This document shows positions 29,477 to 38,450 of a stretch of DNA of 64,000 nt, piece by piece. The DNA is from Sporosarcina sp. FSL K6-1522. Its GTDB lineage: Bacteria > Bacillota > Bacilli > Bacillales_A > Planococcaceae. Location of the stretch: assembly GCF_038622445.1 (NCBI RefSeq), contig NZ_CP152019.1, positions 2,950,501-3,014,500 of the forward strand, given 5' to 3'. Numbering within the stretch: the first letter of the stretch is position 1; each line of letters opens with the position of its first letter. Under the pieces are notes generated by a model. The model made no database searches. It saw only the letters and a program-made list of their open reading frames with translations, and was not told the origin of the DNA. The position numbers were made by a program, and so were the translations under genes.

Positions 29477-29518
29477 GGCGCATAACGATATTCCATTATG
29501 TGCCTCAAAGATGGTAAC
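29477..29518. promoter_or_regulatory. TnsB-like box and hairpin in the tnsA leader
   Basis: 29502-29518 matches the end box at 13 of 17 positions, including AAAG-TGGTAAC, in the left-end orientation. Beside it GGCGCATAA (29477-29485) pairs with TTATGTGCC (29496-29504). Placed 25-66 bp before tnsA, this could let TnsB repress its own operon. The rest of 29453-29797 shows no gene, only a short CACTTG-N4-CAAGTG palindrome at 29661-29676. Confidence 0.5.
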
Positions 29519-29758
29519 AATAATTATCGCAAAAGCCGTAATTACCTTTGTATTGTTTCTCCCAAATATATATAATTTAAATATTCCCCTTTTCCTAATT
29601 ACAGAAACCTAGGTAGTTTAAATAGATGTACATATAAAAATATCCGCACTATCCTATTTACACTTGCAATCAAGTGGGGTTTTAGTAGCATATACTGGAA
29701 TCTTCATTTCTAAACTGAGTACTTCAACTTTGTTGCAAATTTGTTTAATAGAATACGA

Positions 29759-29796
29759 AAACAGACGAGATTCCCTTAAAAGGAGCCCTCGTCTGT
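29759..29796 (-). terminator. Ars operon terminator, split by the IS
   Basis: AAACAGACGAG (29759-29769) pairs with CTCGTCTGT (29788-29796). If the IS and one GTT copy are removed, the second arm extends to an 11-bp perfect match with a T-run on the minus strand, which would end the ars operon. Confidence 0.65.
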
Positions 29797-29838
29797 TGGC
29801 ACTGACTACTCTTTTTGAGACAAGAATAAAACACCTTA

Positions 29839-30678
29839 TCATACAGCCAATTGTCGGTATTGAACCGGCGATTGGCTGTTTAGTTTCGTTTGAATTCGGG
29901 TATTGTTATAATAATTAATGTATTCTTCGACGATCTGTATCACACATGCATTCGTTGTACGATAGATATCGTCGAGATAGAACGTTTCAGACTTTAGCGT
30001 GGAATGAAACGTTTCAATTGGGGAATTATCAGCTGGCGTGCCTTTGCGGGACATGCTCATGGTAATTCCTTTTTCTTTGACTGCTTTCTGATAAGCATAG
30101 GATGTGTAAACAGAACCTTGATCACTATGCAAAATACAGCCTCCTGGCAGCTGTGGCAATTGATCGAGTGTGTCCAACACGAAGACCGTGTCTTGCCTAA
30201 AACCAATAGTTTGTGCCACAATTTCTCCATTGTAGACATCGAGAATACTTGAAAGATACATCATTGATTGACCAAAAGGCAAGTAGGTAATATCTGTAAC
30301 TAGCTTTTCGAAGGGCTTAGATGCTGTAAAATTCCGTGTCAATAAATTCGGTGCGACGTACGCTGGCTGTCCAGTGCGTTTCCGTTTCTTCACCTTTACC
30401 CGACATTGCCAGCCATACTTTTGCATCACGCGCTGCACCGTCTTCTCACAAACTCCTCGATACAAGGCTGCAATTTTTCGATAACCATAGCGGAACTTAT
30501 GCTGTTCACACAAGTCGCCAATCTGCTGATTTCGAATCTCCTTCCTTGTTGGTCTGTCCGCATCCTTTTTCCAACGGTAGTACGATGAGCGACCTACACC
30601 TAGATGGCGACAGATTTCACCTATGGAAATGATTCCTTTTAAGTCTTCCACCAACTCGATCACTACTTTGGGAACCAC
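29839..30678 (-). CDS. IS3-family transposase OrfB (DDE integrase)
   Basis: 279-aa catalytic part of the transposase. HTH_21 region at the start, then the rve integrase core with Asp in VTDITYL, Asp in HSDQGSVYTS and Glu in NSPIETFHSTLKSE, followed by the YINYYNNTRIQ ending typical of the family. The frame lies -1 relative to orfA and is open back to the slippery site, so the active product is probably an OrfAB fusion. Intact. Confidence 0.93.
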   Translation of the reverse strand: MVPKVVIELVEDLKGIISIGEICRHLGVGRSSYYRWKKDADRPTRKEIRNQQIGDLCEQHKFRYGYRKIAALYRGVCEKTVQRVMQKYGWQCRVKVKKRKRTGQPAYVAPNLLTRNFTASKPFEKLVTDITYLPFGQSMMYLSSILDVYNGEIVAQTIGFRQDTVFVLDTLDQLPQLPGGCILHSDQGSVYTSYAYQKAVKEKGITMSMSRKGTPADNSPIETFHSTLKSETFYLDDIYRTTNACVIQIVEEYINYYNNTRIQTKLNSQSPVQYRQLAV

Positions 30679-30980
30679 TTCCTCTCCAACTCTGCGTACT
30701 TTTTTAAGACCTCAATTTGTTGCTTAAGATAACGATTCTCTGCTAGTAATTTCGTTGTTTCATTTTCATATTCTGGCCCTTTACCGAAGGTATATTGTTT
30801 TCCAACAGGTTGTTCAAGTCGATGTAGCTCTCCATTCTTATACCAACGCATCCATGTTTTGAGTTGCGTATGGTTTCGAATGTTCAATTCTTCCAATACT
30901 TCTTTTACTGGCACCCCAGCTAACCGCATTTCAATTGCTTTCATTTTCACTTCTACTGGATAACTTACTCTTGTTCCCAT
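30663..30980 (-). CDS. IS3-family OrfA (DNA-binding part)
   Basis: 105-aa helix-turn-helix protein (VPVKEVLEELNIRNHTQLKTW) ending in a leucine-rich coiled coil (LLAENRYLKQQIEVLKK), as in IS150-group OrfA. A heptamer AAAAAAG in the correct phase (30705-30699, minus strand) lies inside the last codons; a -1 slip there continues into orfB without a stop. Confidence 0.9.
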   Translation of the reverse strand: MGTRVSYPVEVKMKAIEMRLAGVPVKEVLEELNIRNHTQLKTWMRWYKNGELHRLEQPVGKQYTFGKGPEYENETTKLLAENRYLKQQIEVLKKYAELERKWFPK

Positions 30981-31108
30981 AGAAAAAAAACACCTCCACG
31001 TTGTCTAGTTAGGATAGTAATACCCATTTTTCAACGAAAGGTGTTTTTATTTGTCTCATTTTTTTAGGTCAGTGCCGTTTGTATACAAATATCGTGGTTC
31101 TTTTCTAC

Positions 31109-31390
31109 TTAACAGTTATTCGGTGCACCAATCATGACTAAACCAGATTGTTCACCTTCAGATTCAAAGTCCAACGTTAAATCGCTGATAATTCCTTTAG
31201 CCTGTGGAGCAATGGCAACAGAGATTTCATTAATAACAGAAACAGTATCCGACTCCTCAGGCATATCGAGTGATAAGCCAATTTGCGGCCCGCAACATCC
31301 TCCCTCAACTGCATAGACTCGAAGTCCTTTTGCTTGCTGCTCTTCCAACATGGCCTGAATATATTGTTTCGCTTCATTCGTAATGTTCAT
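31109..31390 (-). CDS. HesB/IscA-like protein of the ars operon
   Basis: 93-aa small acidic protein of the A-type iron-sulfur carrier fold. It has a vicinal pair Cys32-Cys33 in VEGGCCGPQIGL and a single C-terminal Cys93, but lacks the usual C-terminal CGCG motif, so it is unlikely to be an ordinary Fe-S carrier. Three thiols could suit As(III) or Sb(III) binding. The ATG at 31390 follows AAGGAAGGA; the open frame to 31447 overlaps arsA. Last gene of arsR-B-C-D-A; an ars-linked role is inference from position. Confidence 0.82.
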   Translation of the reverse strand: MNITNEAKQYIQAMLEEQQAKGLRVYAVEGGCCGPQIGLSLDMPEESDTVSVINEISVAIAPQAKGIISDLTLDFESEGEQSGLVMIGAPNNC

Positions 31391-31436
31391 TTTTATGTTC
31401 CTTCCTTTCCCATCCATTATTTTGCATCGTGTTATT

Positions 31437-33212
31437 TTATGCGTCAATAAATTCTTTCAAACTATCATAGCCTATCTTTTCTTCATGTAACCATGGAATC
31501 ACTGCGCATTGCGGTGCTAGTTCTTCTTTGACTTTTTTAATCCACTCTATTTCGGAGACTGCACGCCCTTTTAAGACAGTATCAGTTGTATCCGTTGCAT
31601 ATAGACTTTGATTGATGACCCACCACTTAGGATCAATCTGTGCACGTTTGAGATCTTCCTGCAATCGTGCAGCTTCTAAAACAGGTGTTGCTTCAGCTAA
31701 TGTTACAATGACCACACCTGTTTCTTGTGGATTTCTTAAACGTGGAAGAAGCTTCTTCACACTTTCTGGTACATCACCAGTCGAACGGCTCATTTCCTTA
31801 TGATATGCTTCCGTTGAATCCAGCAATAACAATGTGTGTCCGGTCGGTGCCGTATCAATAACAACAATTTCATTTTCCGATTTCTCTACTACGTCGGCAA
31901 ATGCTCTGAACAAAGCAATTTCTTCTGTACATGGTGATTCTAGGTCTTCTTTCAAATACGCAAGGCCTTCTTCGTCCAACCCTTCTCCTGCTGTAGAAAG
32001 TACCTCTTGCTGGTATTTTTCGACTTCAACCTCTGGATTAATGCTGCTAATGGTCAGATTGTCTCGCAATGCACTACCTTCAAACGTGTACGCGAGATGT
32101 GCTGCTGGGTCTGTTGTAGTCAAATGAACGCGATGACCTTTCTCAGAGAGGCCGACCGCAATTGCAGATGCAATCGACGTTTTACCAACTCCACCTTTAC
32201 CCATTGTGAAGATCACACGTATGTTTTTCGAAGAAAAGTCATCGATTACTTTGTGTAAGCCAGGAAGGTGAATCGTTTCTTTGCCGAGGCTGTCATCTTC
32301 AAATGCAGTCATAGTATATGAACTAAATAAGTGCCGAAGGTTATCAACTCCCGTCAATGAATACGAAACGAATGGAAGGGAGAACGTCACAACCTGTTTT
32401 AATGCTTCTGGCGTTTCTTTCAATGCACGGCGCTGTCGCTCATAAAACGCGGTTGATACATTATCATCGGGACGATGCGTCTGAAGAAGCCCATTAATAA
32501 TAAGTAGCTGATTTTTTATGCCAATATCCTTTAGCTCTAAAGAAGCCCTATTCGCTTCAACTAAAGAAGATCCATCCGGTCGCGCAACCAAAATCAAAGT
32601 CGTTTTTTCCGGATTAGAAAGAGATTCAACAGCCTTCGCATACAACTCTTTTTTCTCTCCAAGACCTGATAGTGGACCCAAGCATGATGCCCCATGCGTG
32701 CTTTCCTCTAAGAATCCGGTCCATGCAGTTGGTAATTGTAATAGACGCAGTGTGTGTCCAGTCGGCGCAGTATCAAATAATACGTGATCATATTGATTTA
32801 ATACCTCTTCATCGGATAACAGATGAGAAAATTCATCGAATGCAGCAATCTCAACTGTACAAGCACCAGATAACTGTTCTTCCATCGTTGAGAGAACAGC
32901 ATCTGGCAACTTCCCCCGATAAGGACCGACAACTTTTTCACGGTAGGCTTTTGCTGATGCCTCCGGGTCAATATTACACGCGAATAAATTAGTTACACTT
33001 GGAATAGCTAGTGGATCATTCGTCAATTCTACATCGAGAACATCCTGTAAATTTGAAGCAGGATCGGTACTTACTAAAAGTACTTTTTTTCCTTGGTCAG
33101 CAAGAGACACTGCTGTCGCACAGGCTGTCGATGTTTTCCCGACACCACCTTTTCCGGTAAAAAACAAAAATGGAGTGAGTCCGGTTTTGTTAGGATTGAA
33201 TAATGGATACAA
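31437..33212 (-). CDS. arsA: Arsenical pump-driving ATPase
   Basis: 591-aa ArsA with two homologous halves, each with a deviant Walker A (GKGGVGKTS at about 20-28 and again near 340) and the family DTAPTGHTLRLL/DTAPTGHTLLLL motif. Cysteines in GACTVEIA, ASCLGPLSG and SPCTEEIA correspond to the metalloid site. It energises ArsB for arsenite/antimonite efflux and takes As(III) from ArsD. Start at 33212 (ATG; the upstream gap to arsD is 12 bp and contains AGGGGGAAT). Intact and full length. Confidence 0.95.
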   Translation of the reverse strand: MYPLFNPNKTGLTPFLFFTGKGGVGKTSTACATAVSLADQGKKVLLVSTDPASNLQDVLDVELTNDPLAIPSVTNLFACNIDPEASAKAYREKVVGPYRGKLPDAVLSTMEEQLSGACTVEIAAFDEFSHLLSDEEVLNQYDHVLFDTAPTGHTLRLLQLPTAWTGFLEESTHGASCLGPLSGLGEKKELYAKAVESLSNPEKTTLILVARPDGSSLVEANRASLELKDIGIKNQLLIINGLLQTHRPDDNVSTAFYERQRRALKETPEALKQVVTFSLPFVSYSLTGVDNLRHLFSSYTMTAFEDDSLGKETIHLPGLHKVIDDFSSKNIRVIFTMGKGGVGKTSIASAIAVGLSEKGHRVHLTTTDPAAHLAYTFEGSALRDNLTISSINPEVEVEKYQQEVLSTAGEGLDEEGLAYLKEDLESPCTEEIALFRAFADVVEKSENEIVVIDTAPTGHTLLLLDSTEAYHKEMSRSTGDVPESVKKLLPRLRNPQETGVVIVTLAEATPVLEAARLQEDLKRAQIDPKWWVINQSLYATDTTDTVLKGRAVSEIEWIKKVKEELAPQCAVIPWLHEEKIGYDSLKEFIDA

Positions 33213-33224
33213 GGTTATTCCCCC

Positions 33225-33584
33225 TTATTTATCGAACTTGACTGAAACACGTACGCGTGGTTTTTCCTGAAGTTCAGTAGCCTTTACATCAAGCCACTCA
33301 GCCAACTCTTCATTCGTTGGATAGGCACCGACTTTTACAACCTCATTATTCACAAGTATCAAAGGAAGGGCATCTGGGCCTTTTTCAAGAAGTACCTTAT
33401 TGACTACTTCATTGTCTACAAATGCACCTGGATCATTCCCAAGATTATAGCGTGTAATATCAAATTTCTTTTGTTCTAGTGAATAAACAGCCGATGCAAT
33501 GCGCGTTAATTCTGGATCAACACTTGGTCCGCAAACACCAGTTGAACAACACATTGCAGGATCAAATATTTCAACCTTTTTCAT
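33225..33584 (-). CDS. arsD: Arsenite metallochaperone
   Basis: 119-aa ArsD. The conserved N-terminus KKVEIFDPAMCCSTGVCG supplies the three essential cysteines (about C10, C11, C16) that hold As(III) and hand it to ArsA. The distal vicinal Cys pairs of the R773 protein are absent, as in many Gram-positive ArsD. ATG 33584 sits after AAAGGAGATG; the frame opens 6 bp earlier with TTG. Lies directly before arsA, its functional partner. Confidence 0.94.
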   Translation of the reverse strand: MKKVEIFDPAMCCSTGVCGPSVDPELTRIASAVYSLEQKKFDITRYNLGNDPGAFVDNEVVNKVLLEKGPDALPLILVNNEVVKVGAYPTNEELAEWLDVKATELQEKPRVRVSVKFDK

Positions 33585-33607
33585 TGACAAACATCTCCTT
33601 TATCACT

Positions 33608-33627
33608 GCATAATTATATCCTTATAT
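33608..33627. promoter_or_regulatory. Second ArsR1-type operator before arsD
   Basis: GCATAA-N8-TTATAT has the same geometry as the palindrome in the arsR promoter and overlaps a TATAAT -10-like hexamer on the minus strand. Suggests an internal ArsR-controlled promoter for arsD-arsA. Confidence 0.5.
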
Positions 33628-33673
33628 GTTTATTAAAAGGAAAGCCTCGATGTGAATCCACAGCCTGTTTTTC

Positions 33674-34093
33674 TTATTCCCCAGTTTTAGCGAAGTGTTC
33701 AATCCTTGCCCCTATTTCATCACGTACACGCTGGAAAAATACCCATTTTTCTTCATCTGTTCCTTCTGCTTTTGCAGGGTCATCAAATCCCCAATGCGCA
33801 CGTTTTACATGTGATGGTGTCATCGGGCACTTGTCAGCAGCATCCCCACAAAGTGTAACAACAAAATCCGCATTATTTAAGATTTGCTGATCAATAATAT
33901 CCGAAGTTTGATTCGTAATGTCAACACCAGCCTCATTCATAGCTTTAACAGCATTCGGATTTACTCCGTGCGCTTCAATTCCTGCACTAAGAACTTGCCA
34001 TTCATCACCAAGATACTTTTTGCCCCATCCTTCGGCCATTTGGCTACGGCATGAGTTACCTGTACATAAGAAATAAAGTGTTTTTTTCGACAT
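33674..34093 (-). CDS. arsC: Arsenate reductase (thioredoxin type)
   Basis: 139-aa reductase of the low-molecular-weight phosphatase fold. The P-loop CTGNSCRS (Cys10, Cys15) and the relay cysteines Cys82 and Cys89 in [11 protein letters not shown] are exactly those of the thioredoxin-coupled S. aureus/B. subtilis ArsC. Converts arsenate to arsenite for export. Follows arsB by 24 bp in the same operon. Confidence 0.96.
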   Translation of the reverse strand: MSKKTLYFLCTGNSCRSQMAEGWGKKYLGDEWQVLSAGIEAHGVNPNAVKAMNEAGVDITNQTSDIIDQQILNNADFVVTLCGDAADKCPMTPSHVKRAHWGFDDPAKAEGTDEEKWVFFQRVRDEIGARIEHFAKTGE

Positions 34094-34117
34094 AATGAAA
34101 ATCCCCTTTTTAATGTT

Positions 34118-35416
34118 TTATTGTATGAATGATAGCCATAAATACAGTCCGATTAGTGTAATCAAGAGTGTAGGGACTGTTAAAATAATACCGATTTTAA
34201 AATAGCTACCCCAAGAGATTTTCACACCTTTTTGAGATAGAACATGCAACCATAATAAGGTGGCTAACGAACCGATAGGCGTAATTTTCGGACCTAAATC
34301 CGAACCAATGACATTGGCATAAATCAATGCTTCTCGAATAGGTTCTGTTGTAGTCGTTTCCGATATTGCTAAGGCGTTAATCATAACGGTTGGCATATTA
34401 TTCATAATCGAAGATAGTATCGCCGCAATAAAGCCCATCACAATCGTTGCGACAAAGAGTCCTTGGTTGGCAGCCATTTGAATGACATCGCCCAAGACAC
34501 CCGTTAAGCCGACATTACGCAATCCATAGACGACAACGTACATCCCAACAGAGAAGAATACGATGGCCCAAGGTGCTCCTTTAAGCACTTGTTTTGTTTG
34601 AACAGCGGGACTTCTTTGTGCCATAGCCATAAAGAATATCGCCGTAAGCCCAGCAATAATAGAGACAGGCAATCCCGTAAAGCCACTAGAGAAATAACCT
34701 ACAAGTAACACGCTTAAGATTACCCAAGCTAGTCGAAACATCTTGATATCTTTGATAGCATCTTTCGGTTCTTTTAGGTCTGATACTTTATAGTCTTTTG
34801 GAATACTTTTACGGAAGAATAACAACAACACTAAAATACTCGCTACTAATGCAAATAAATTCGGGATAATCATACGAGATGCATACTCAACAAAGCCGAT
34901 ACCGAAAAAGTCTGCCGAAACAATATTGACTAAGTTACTCACAACTAACGGTAGTGAAGTCGTATCTGCAATAAAACCACTGGCAATGATGAAAGGGAAA
35001 ATCATTTTTTCATTGAAATCCAAATTTCGTACCATTGCAAGCACAATTGGCGTGAGTATGAGGGCAGCCCCGTCATTTGCGAACAACGCTGCAACTACTG
35101 CACCTAGAAGGCTGACGTAAATAAACATGCGAATTCCACTACCTTTGGCTAATCTGGCCATATGTAGGGCAGACCACTCGAAGAATCCGATTTCGTCTAA
35201 GATTAATGAGATAATGATGATGGCAATGAAAGCAAGTGTAGCATTCCATACAATTCCCGTTACGTCTATGACGTCCTGAAAATTAACTACTCCTACTAAT
35301 AAAGCGACCACTGCACCGATACAGGCAGACCAGCCAATCGATAAGTTTCTTGGCTGCCAAATGACAAAAATCAGTGTGATTATGAAAATCAATGATGCGA
35401 TAATAACTGAAGTCAA
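34118..35416 (-). CDS. arsB: Arsenite efflux transporter ArsB
   Basis: 432-aa membrane protein with about 12 hydrophobic segments of the ion-transporter superfamily. Features such as [32 protein letters not shown] and [19 protein letters not shown] are diagnostic of ArsB, not of Acr3. Works alone as an antiporter or with ArsA as an ATP-driven pump. AGGAGGA-type site upstream; 15 bp after arsR. Confidence 0.95.
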   Translation of the reverse strand: MTSVIIASLIFIITLIFVIWQPRNLSIGWSACIGAVVALLVGVVNFQDVIDVTGIVWNATLAFIAIIIISLILDEIGFFEWSALHMARLAKGSGIRMFIYVSLLGAVVAALFANDGAALILTPIVLAMVRNLDFNEKMIFPFIIASGFIADTTSLPLVVSNLVNIVSADFFGIGFVEYASRMIIPNLFALVASILVLLLFFRKSIPKDYKVSDLKEPKDAIKDIKMFRLAWVILSVLLVGYFSSGFTGLPVSIIAGLTAIFFMAMAQRSPAVQTKQVLKGAPWAIVFFSVGMYVVVYGLRNVGLTGVLGDVIQMAANQGLFVATIVMGFIAAILSSIMNNMPTVMINALAISETTTTEPIREALIYANVIGSDLGPKITPIGSLATLLWLHVLSQKGVKISWGSYFKIGIILTVPTLLITLIGLYLWLSFIQ

Positions 35417-35431
35417 CGCTCGTTCTCCTCC

Positions 35432-35779
35432 TTACTCACAACAAATGCGCAATCCTTGCGCTTCCAGTTCAGTTACTAATCCGTCTTGTCCGGGTAGATG
35501 CTCAAGAATACCTTTTATAAACGGATAATCTTCATGATTTTCATTGATTGAGTAGAAAATCCATTTTCCTTTACGCGTTTCTTTCACCAACTCAATATCC
35601 CTTAGTTTACGCAAGTGCTGGCTAATCGCCGGTTGACTCATTTTGAAAATCTCAACAAACTCACAGACGCAGCAATCATGTGATTGTAGCAATTTCATCA
35701 TCGTCAAACGCGTTTGATCTCCAAGCAATTTTAATAGTTGTGATGCCCTTTGCATATCTGTCGTCACAGTTTTATTCAT
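35432..35779 (-). CDS. arsR: ArsR repressor 1 (arsR of the main operon)
   Basis: 115-aa winged-helix repressor that leaves DNA when As(III) binds. The metal motif DCCVCEF (Cys36, Cys37, Cys39) lies in the alpha-3 helix, followed by the recognition helix SQPAISQHLRKLRD. ATG 35779 has GGAGGG seven bases upstream; the open frame to 35794 includes that site. First gene of arsR-B-C-D-A. Its operator lies between the -35 and -10 of the promoter just upstream. Confidence 0.95.
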   Translation of the reverse strand: MNKTVTTDMQRASQLLKLLGDQTRLTMMKLLQSHDCCVCEFVEIFKMSQPAISQHLRKLRDIELVKETRKGKWIFYSINENHEDYPFIKGILEHLPGQDGLVTELEAQGLRICCE

Positions 35780-35803
35780 AGACCATCCCTCCATTTCTTC
35801 ACT

Positions 35804-35832
35804 ATCATATAATCATATGCTTATATATGCAA
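35804..35832 (-). promoter_or_regulatory. Ars operon promoter with ArsR1 operator
   Basis: Minus-strand -35 TTGCAT (35832-35827) and -10 TATGAT (35809-35804) at 17 bp. The palindrome ATATAA-N8-TTATAT (35807-35826) fills the spacer, so repressor binding would block the polymerase. Confidence 0.75.
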
Positions 35833-35876
35833 GTGTGCTATTCATTTTGGAAAATATAAATCGTTTTATCCTTCAA

Positions 35877-35915
35877 AATCAAAAAGGCCACCCGAAGAAG
35901 GTAGCCCTTTTGATT
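35877..35915 (-). terminator. Terminator of merR-merA
   Basis: AATCAAAAAGGCCACC pairs imperfectly with AGGTAGCCCTTTTGATT downstream of merA on the minus strand. Confidence 0.75.
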
Positions 35916-35988
35916 ACTCGTTTTCATAAGACTTGCAATCAAAGTTTACTTATTTCAAGAAATATCAGCTCAGCATAATAAAAAATCA

Positions 35989-37626
35989 TTATCCTGCACA
36001 GCAAGATAATTTTGATACATCTTTATCAAACGTAAGGGCAGCTAATTTTAACCCTTCTGACATTGTTAAATAGGGGACTAGGGTTTCACGGAGATCCTCC
36101 ACGGTTAAACCGAATTTAACAGCCAATGTTGCTGCATAAATTACGTCTCCTGCGTTTTCTGCCACCACATGAGCCCCTAAAATTTTCAATGTTTTCGCGT
36201 CTGCCACCAACTTAAACACACCTGTTGTTTCTCGAATAACCAAAGCTCTCGGAACGGCATCTAAAGGCAAGACGGATGTTTTCACCTCATAGCCTTTTTC
36301 TTTTGCCTGTTGCTCCGTTAAACCAACGGTTGCAATCGCTGGGGCTGTAAACGTAACCCCCGGAACCACTTCTAAATTCAGCTTTTTATTTAGTCCTCCG
36401 ATGGCATTTCCTGCTGCAATTCCACCTTGATAAGCTGCCACATATACAAATTGAGGACCAAGCGTCACATCTCCTGCTGCATAGATGCGTGAATTCGTTG
36501 TTTTTGAATACTCATCGATCATAATTTCACCACGGGCGCCTACTTCAACCCCTGCTGCGTGTAAATTCAAAGTAGCCGCATTTGGTGTTCTTCCTGTAGC
36601 GACCAGCAATTGATCTGCCTCAATTATTCGCTTCTCACCATTGACCTCAACATAGACCTTTTTAATGTCTCCAGCTTGTTCAATTCGTTCGAAGGATGCT
36701 CCAGTAACTAAGTTGACACCTTGTTCTGTCAAGGCTTGCGTGATTGCTTCTGAAACCTCAGGATCGTATTCCTTTAACAGACGTGGGCTTCTTTGCATCA
36801 ATGTGACTTCTGAGCCTAGGTTATGAAAAAGTTGTCCTAATTCCATGCCGATATAGCCTGAACCGATGACCGTAAGACGTTTAGGGACCTTCTTTAATTC
36901 CAACAAAGTCGTGCTTGTTAAATAATCGACCTCATCTAATCCAGGAATGTTGGGCACTGCTGGTGAAGCACCTGTCGCGATTAAGAACCGTTTTGCTGAT
37001 AATTTCATGCCATTCACTTCAACTGTTTTTTCGTCCACGAATTTCGCTTCGCCTTTGATTAATTCAAAGCCGTAGTCATCAATCAGATCCACATATTTTG
37101 AGTTTCGAAGGTCCGTTACTAGCTCATCTTTCTGCTTAATCAATGATGACAAATCAACGTCTCCAGCCGATGTGTGTAATCCGATGAATGGATTATTTTT
37201 TGCCAGATGATTGATTTCTCCAGCCCGCAGCAAAGTCTTTGAAGGAACACAGCCAATATTCACACATGTTCCACCCACCATACCACGTTCAATGATTGCT
37301 ACTTTTGCACCGTATTTCACAGCTTCGATAGCAGATGAAAAGGCAGCCCCACCAGAACCTATAATGATGTAATCATAATCACCTTCATCAGCCAAATGCA
37401 ACATTTCTTGCGATTGTACTTCTTCTTTTCCTGGTTGATAGTTCGCTTCAAGAATCGCTGTTTTTGCTGCTTCAACCTCGACGCCATTCGGTAGCCCAAA
37501 TACTACTTCACCACGGTGGTAATCTACTTCTATCCCTCCTGCACCTATGCTTTCAAGTGCAACAGCTACATGTTCTTCACAGCCTGTACAGGTCATACCT
37601 TGAACGCTTATTCGATATCTTTTCAT
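35989..37626 (-). CDS. merA: Mercuric reductase
   Basis: 545-aa flavoprotein reducing Hg(II) to volatile Hg(0) with NADPH. One N-terminal heavy-metal domain (GMTCTGC, Cys13 and Cys16), FAD motif GSGGAAFSS, redox disulfide [19 protein letters not shown](P)H motif GSGYIGME and the C-terminal pair LSCCAG (Cys542, Cys543) that delivers Hg to the active site. These cysteines separate it from ordinary dihydrolipoamide dehydrogenases. 24 bp after merR. No merT, merP or merB is present, so mercury uptake must use another route. Confidence 0.95.
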   Translation of the reverse strand: MKRYRISVQGMTCTGCEEHVAVALESIGAGGIEVDYHRGEVVFGLPNGVEVEAAKTAILEANYQPGKEEVQSQEMLHLADEGDYDYIIIGSGGAAFSSAIEAVKYGAKVAIIERGMVGGTCVNIGCVPSKTLLRAGEINHLAKNNPFIGLHTSAGDVDLSSLIKQKDELVTDLRNSKYVDLIDDYGFELIKGEAKFVDEKTVEVNGMKLSAKRFLIATGASPAVPNIPGLDEVDYLTSTTLLELKKVPKRLTVIGSGYIGMELGQLFHNLGSEVTLMQRSPRLLKEYDPEVSEAITQALTEQGVNLVTGASFERIEQAGDIKKVYVEVNGEKRIIEADQLLVATGRTPNAATLNLHAAGVEVGARGEIMIDEYSKTTNSRIYAAGDVTLGPQFVYVAAYQGGIAAGNAIGGLNKKLNLEVVPGVTFTAPAIATVGLTEQQAKEKGYEVKTSVLPLDAVPRALVIRETTGVFKLVADAKTLKILGAHVVAENAGDVIYAATLAVKFGLTVEDLRETLVPYLTMSEGLKLAALTFDKDVSKLSCCAG

Positions 37627-37650
37627 GTAAAAATCCTCCTATTAGACAGC

Positions 37651-38049
37651 TTATTTCTTCATCAATGCTTCAATAATTGGGCATTCGTAAATATCTTTGT
37701 TTTCGGGACATCTTTCTTTAAGATCTAACAGCATTTGTTCAATTCTCTTAAGATTTTCAATTTTACGCTGGATGTCCTCTATCTTAAGGACAGTGAAATC
37801 ATACATATCACGGCACTTCGCTTCATCGCGATCGACAACCCCTAGCAACTTGTCGATTTCATTTAAGGTAAAGCCCAATTCCTGCATCCGTTTTATAAAA
37901 TTCAATCGATCCACCGTTTGTGGTGAATACATTCGGTATCCCTTTTCCGTACGATTAGGCTCTGGAATTAAACCCAAACGTTCATAATATCTAATTGTCT
38001 CTTTGTTAACATTACATTTCTCGGCGATTTCTCCGACTCTAAAATACAA
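37651..38049 (-). CDS. merR: MerR mercury-responsive activator
   Basis: 132-aa MerR-family regulator. N-terminal winged helix (FRVGEIAEKCNVNKETIRYYE) and dimerisation helix. The Hg(II) ligands are present at the same numbers as in the Bacillus protein: Cys79, Cys114 and Cys123. It should distort the mer promoter with its long spacer upon Hg binding, activating its own operon. Co-transcribed with merA. Confidence 0.95.
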   Translation of the reverse strand: MYFRVGEIAEKCNVNKETIRYYERLGLIPEPNRTEKGYRMYSPQTVDRLNFIKRMQELGFTLNEIDKLLGVVDRDEAKCRDMYDFTVLKIEDIQRKIENLKRIEQMLLDLKERCPENKDIYECPIIEALMKK

Positions 38050-38068
38050 TTTACATCACCCCACATAT

Positions 38069-38100
38069 AATATAAACCCTGTACCATAGTACAGGGTCAA
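38069..38100 (-). promoter_or_regulatory. mer promoter/operator
   Basis: Minus-strand TTGACC (38100-38095) and TATATT (38074-38069) separated by 20 bp, with the dyad CCCTGTAC-N4-GTACAGGG (38077-38096) in between: the over-long spacer typical of MerR-activated promoters. It lies 20 bp before merR. Confidence 0.88.
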
Positions 38101-38224
38101 GGGTAGTATTAATACTTTTATCTCAGACATTAATAATAATGGTCATACTATTCGTTCTTTTCGTGTACGTTTTTTTGTCATTGTACAGCACCTTAATTAG
38201 AAGAGCAAAATGCCCGTCGGTTGC

Positions 38225-38428
38225 TTATTCATTATTCGCTAAGTTATTATACGCTTGTAAAAACTGTTGATACGTTTCATTACCTAATTGACGAGGGTTA
38301 TTGTTAAATAAGCGTTGAAAAACAATCTTTTTAGCTTCGTCTAAATCGGATGTTCGGGAGGATAATATTAGCTCGAAATAAGACTTAAAGTAGGTGACAC
38401 CTAATGTACCCCCACGGTTAATGATCAT
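38225..38428 (-). CDS. 67-aa protein of unknown function, ArsR-operator linked
   Basis: I do not recognise this protein. It is 67 aa, without membrane segment or cysteine, with an amphipathic middle (SDLDEAKKIVFQRLF) and a polar end. ATG 38428 has a good AAAGGTGA site; the frame opens at GTG 38437. An ArsR-type palindrome ends 23 bp upstream and it follows the cysteine-rich flavoprotein gene by 49 bp, so expression is probably arsenic-controlled. Possibly a small accessory or regulatory protein; function not inferred. Confidence 0.6.
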   Translation of the reverse strand: MIINRGGTLGVTYFKSYFELILSSRTSDLDEAKKIVFQRLFNNNPRQLGNETYQQFLQAYNNLANNE

Positions 38429-38450
38429 TAAAATCACCTTTCTCGGTAAT

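Larger units (their letters stand above)
29798..31076 (-). mobile_element. IS3-family insertion sequence (IS150-like)
   Basis: 1,279 bp. Both tips carry GGCACTGAC and continue as imperfect inverted repeats for about 38 bp (shared blocks TGAGACAA and AAAACACCT). A GTT triplet flanks both sides (29795-29797 and 31077-31079), the 3-bp duplication usual for IS3. Contains orfA and orfB in overlapping frames and an AAAAAAG slippery heptamer. Inserted in the Tn7-like cargo, downstream of the ars operon. Confidence 0.88.

Noticed and set aside
29654..29842. 62-residue open frame left of the IS
   Set aside because: Spans the IS boundary and the split terminator, has no ribosome site, and is explained by those elements.
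34118..35416. Acr3-type arsenite permease
   Set aside because: Length, helix count and motifs are those of ArsB, and arsA/arsD accompany it.
35989..37626. Dihydrolipoamide dehydrogenase
   Set aside because: The N-terminal metal domain, C-terminal CC pair and neighbouring merR with its Hg ligands identify mercuric reductase.
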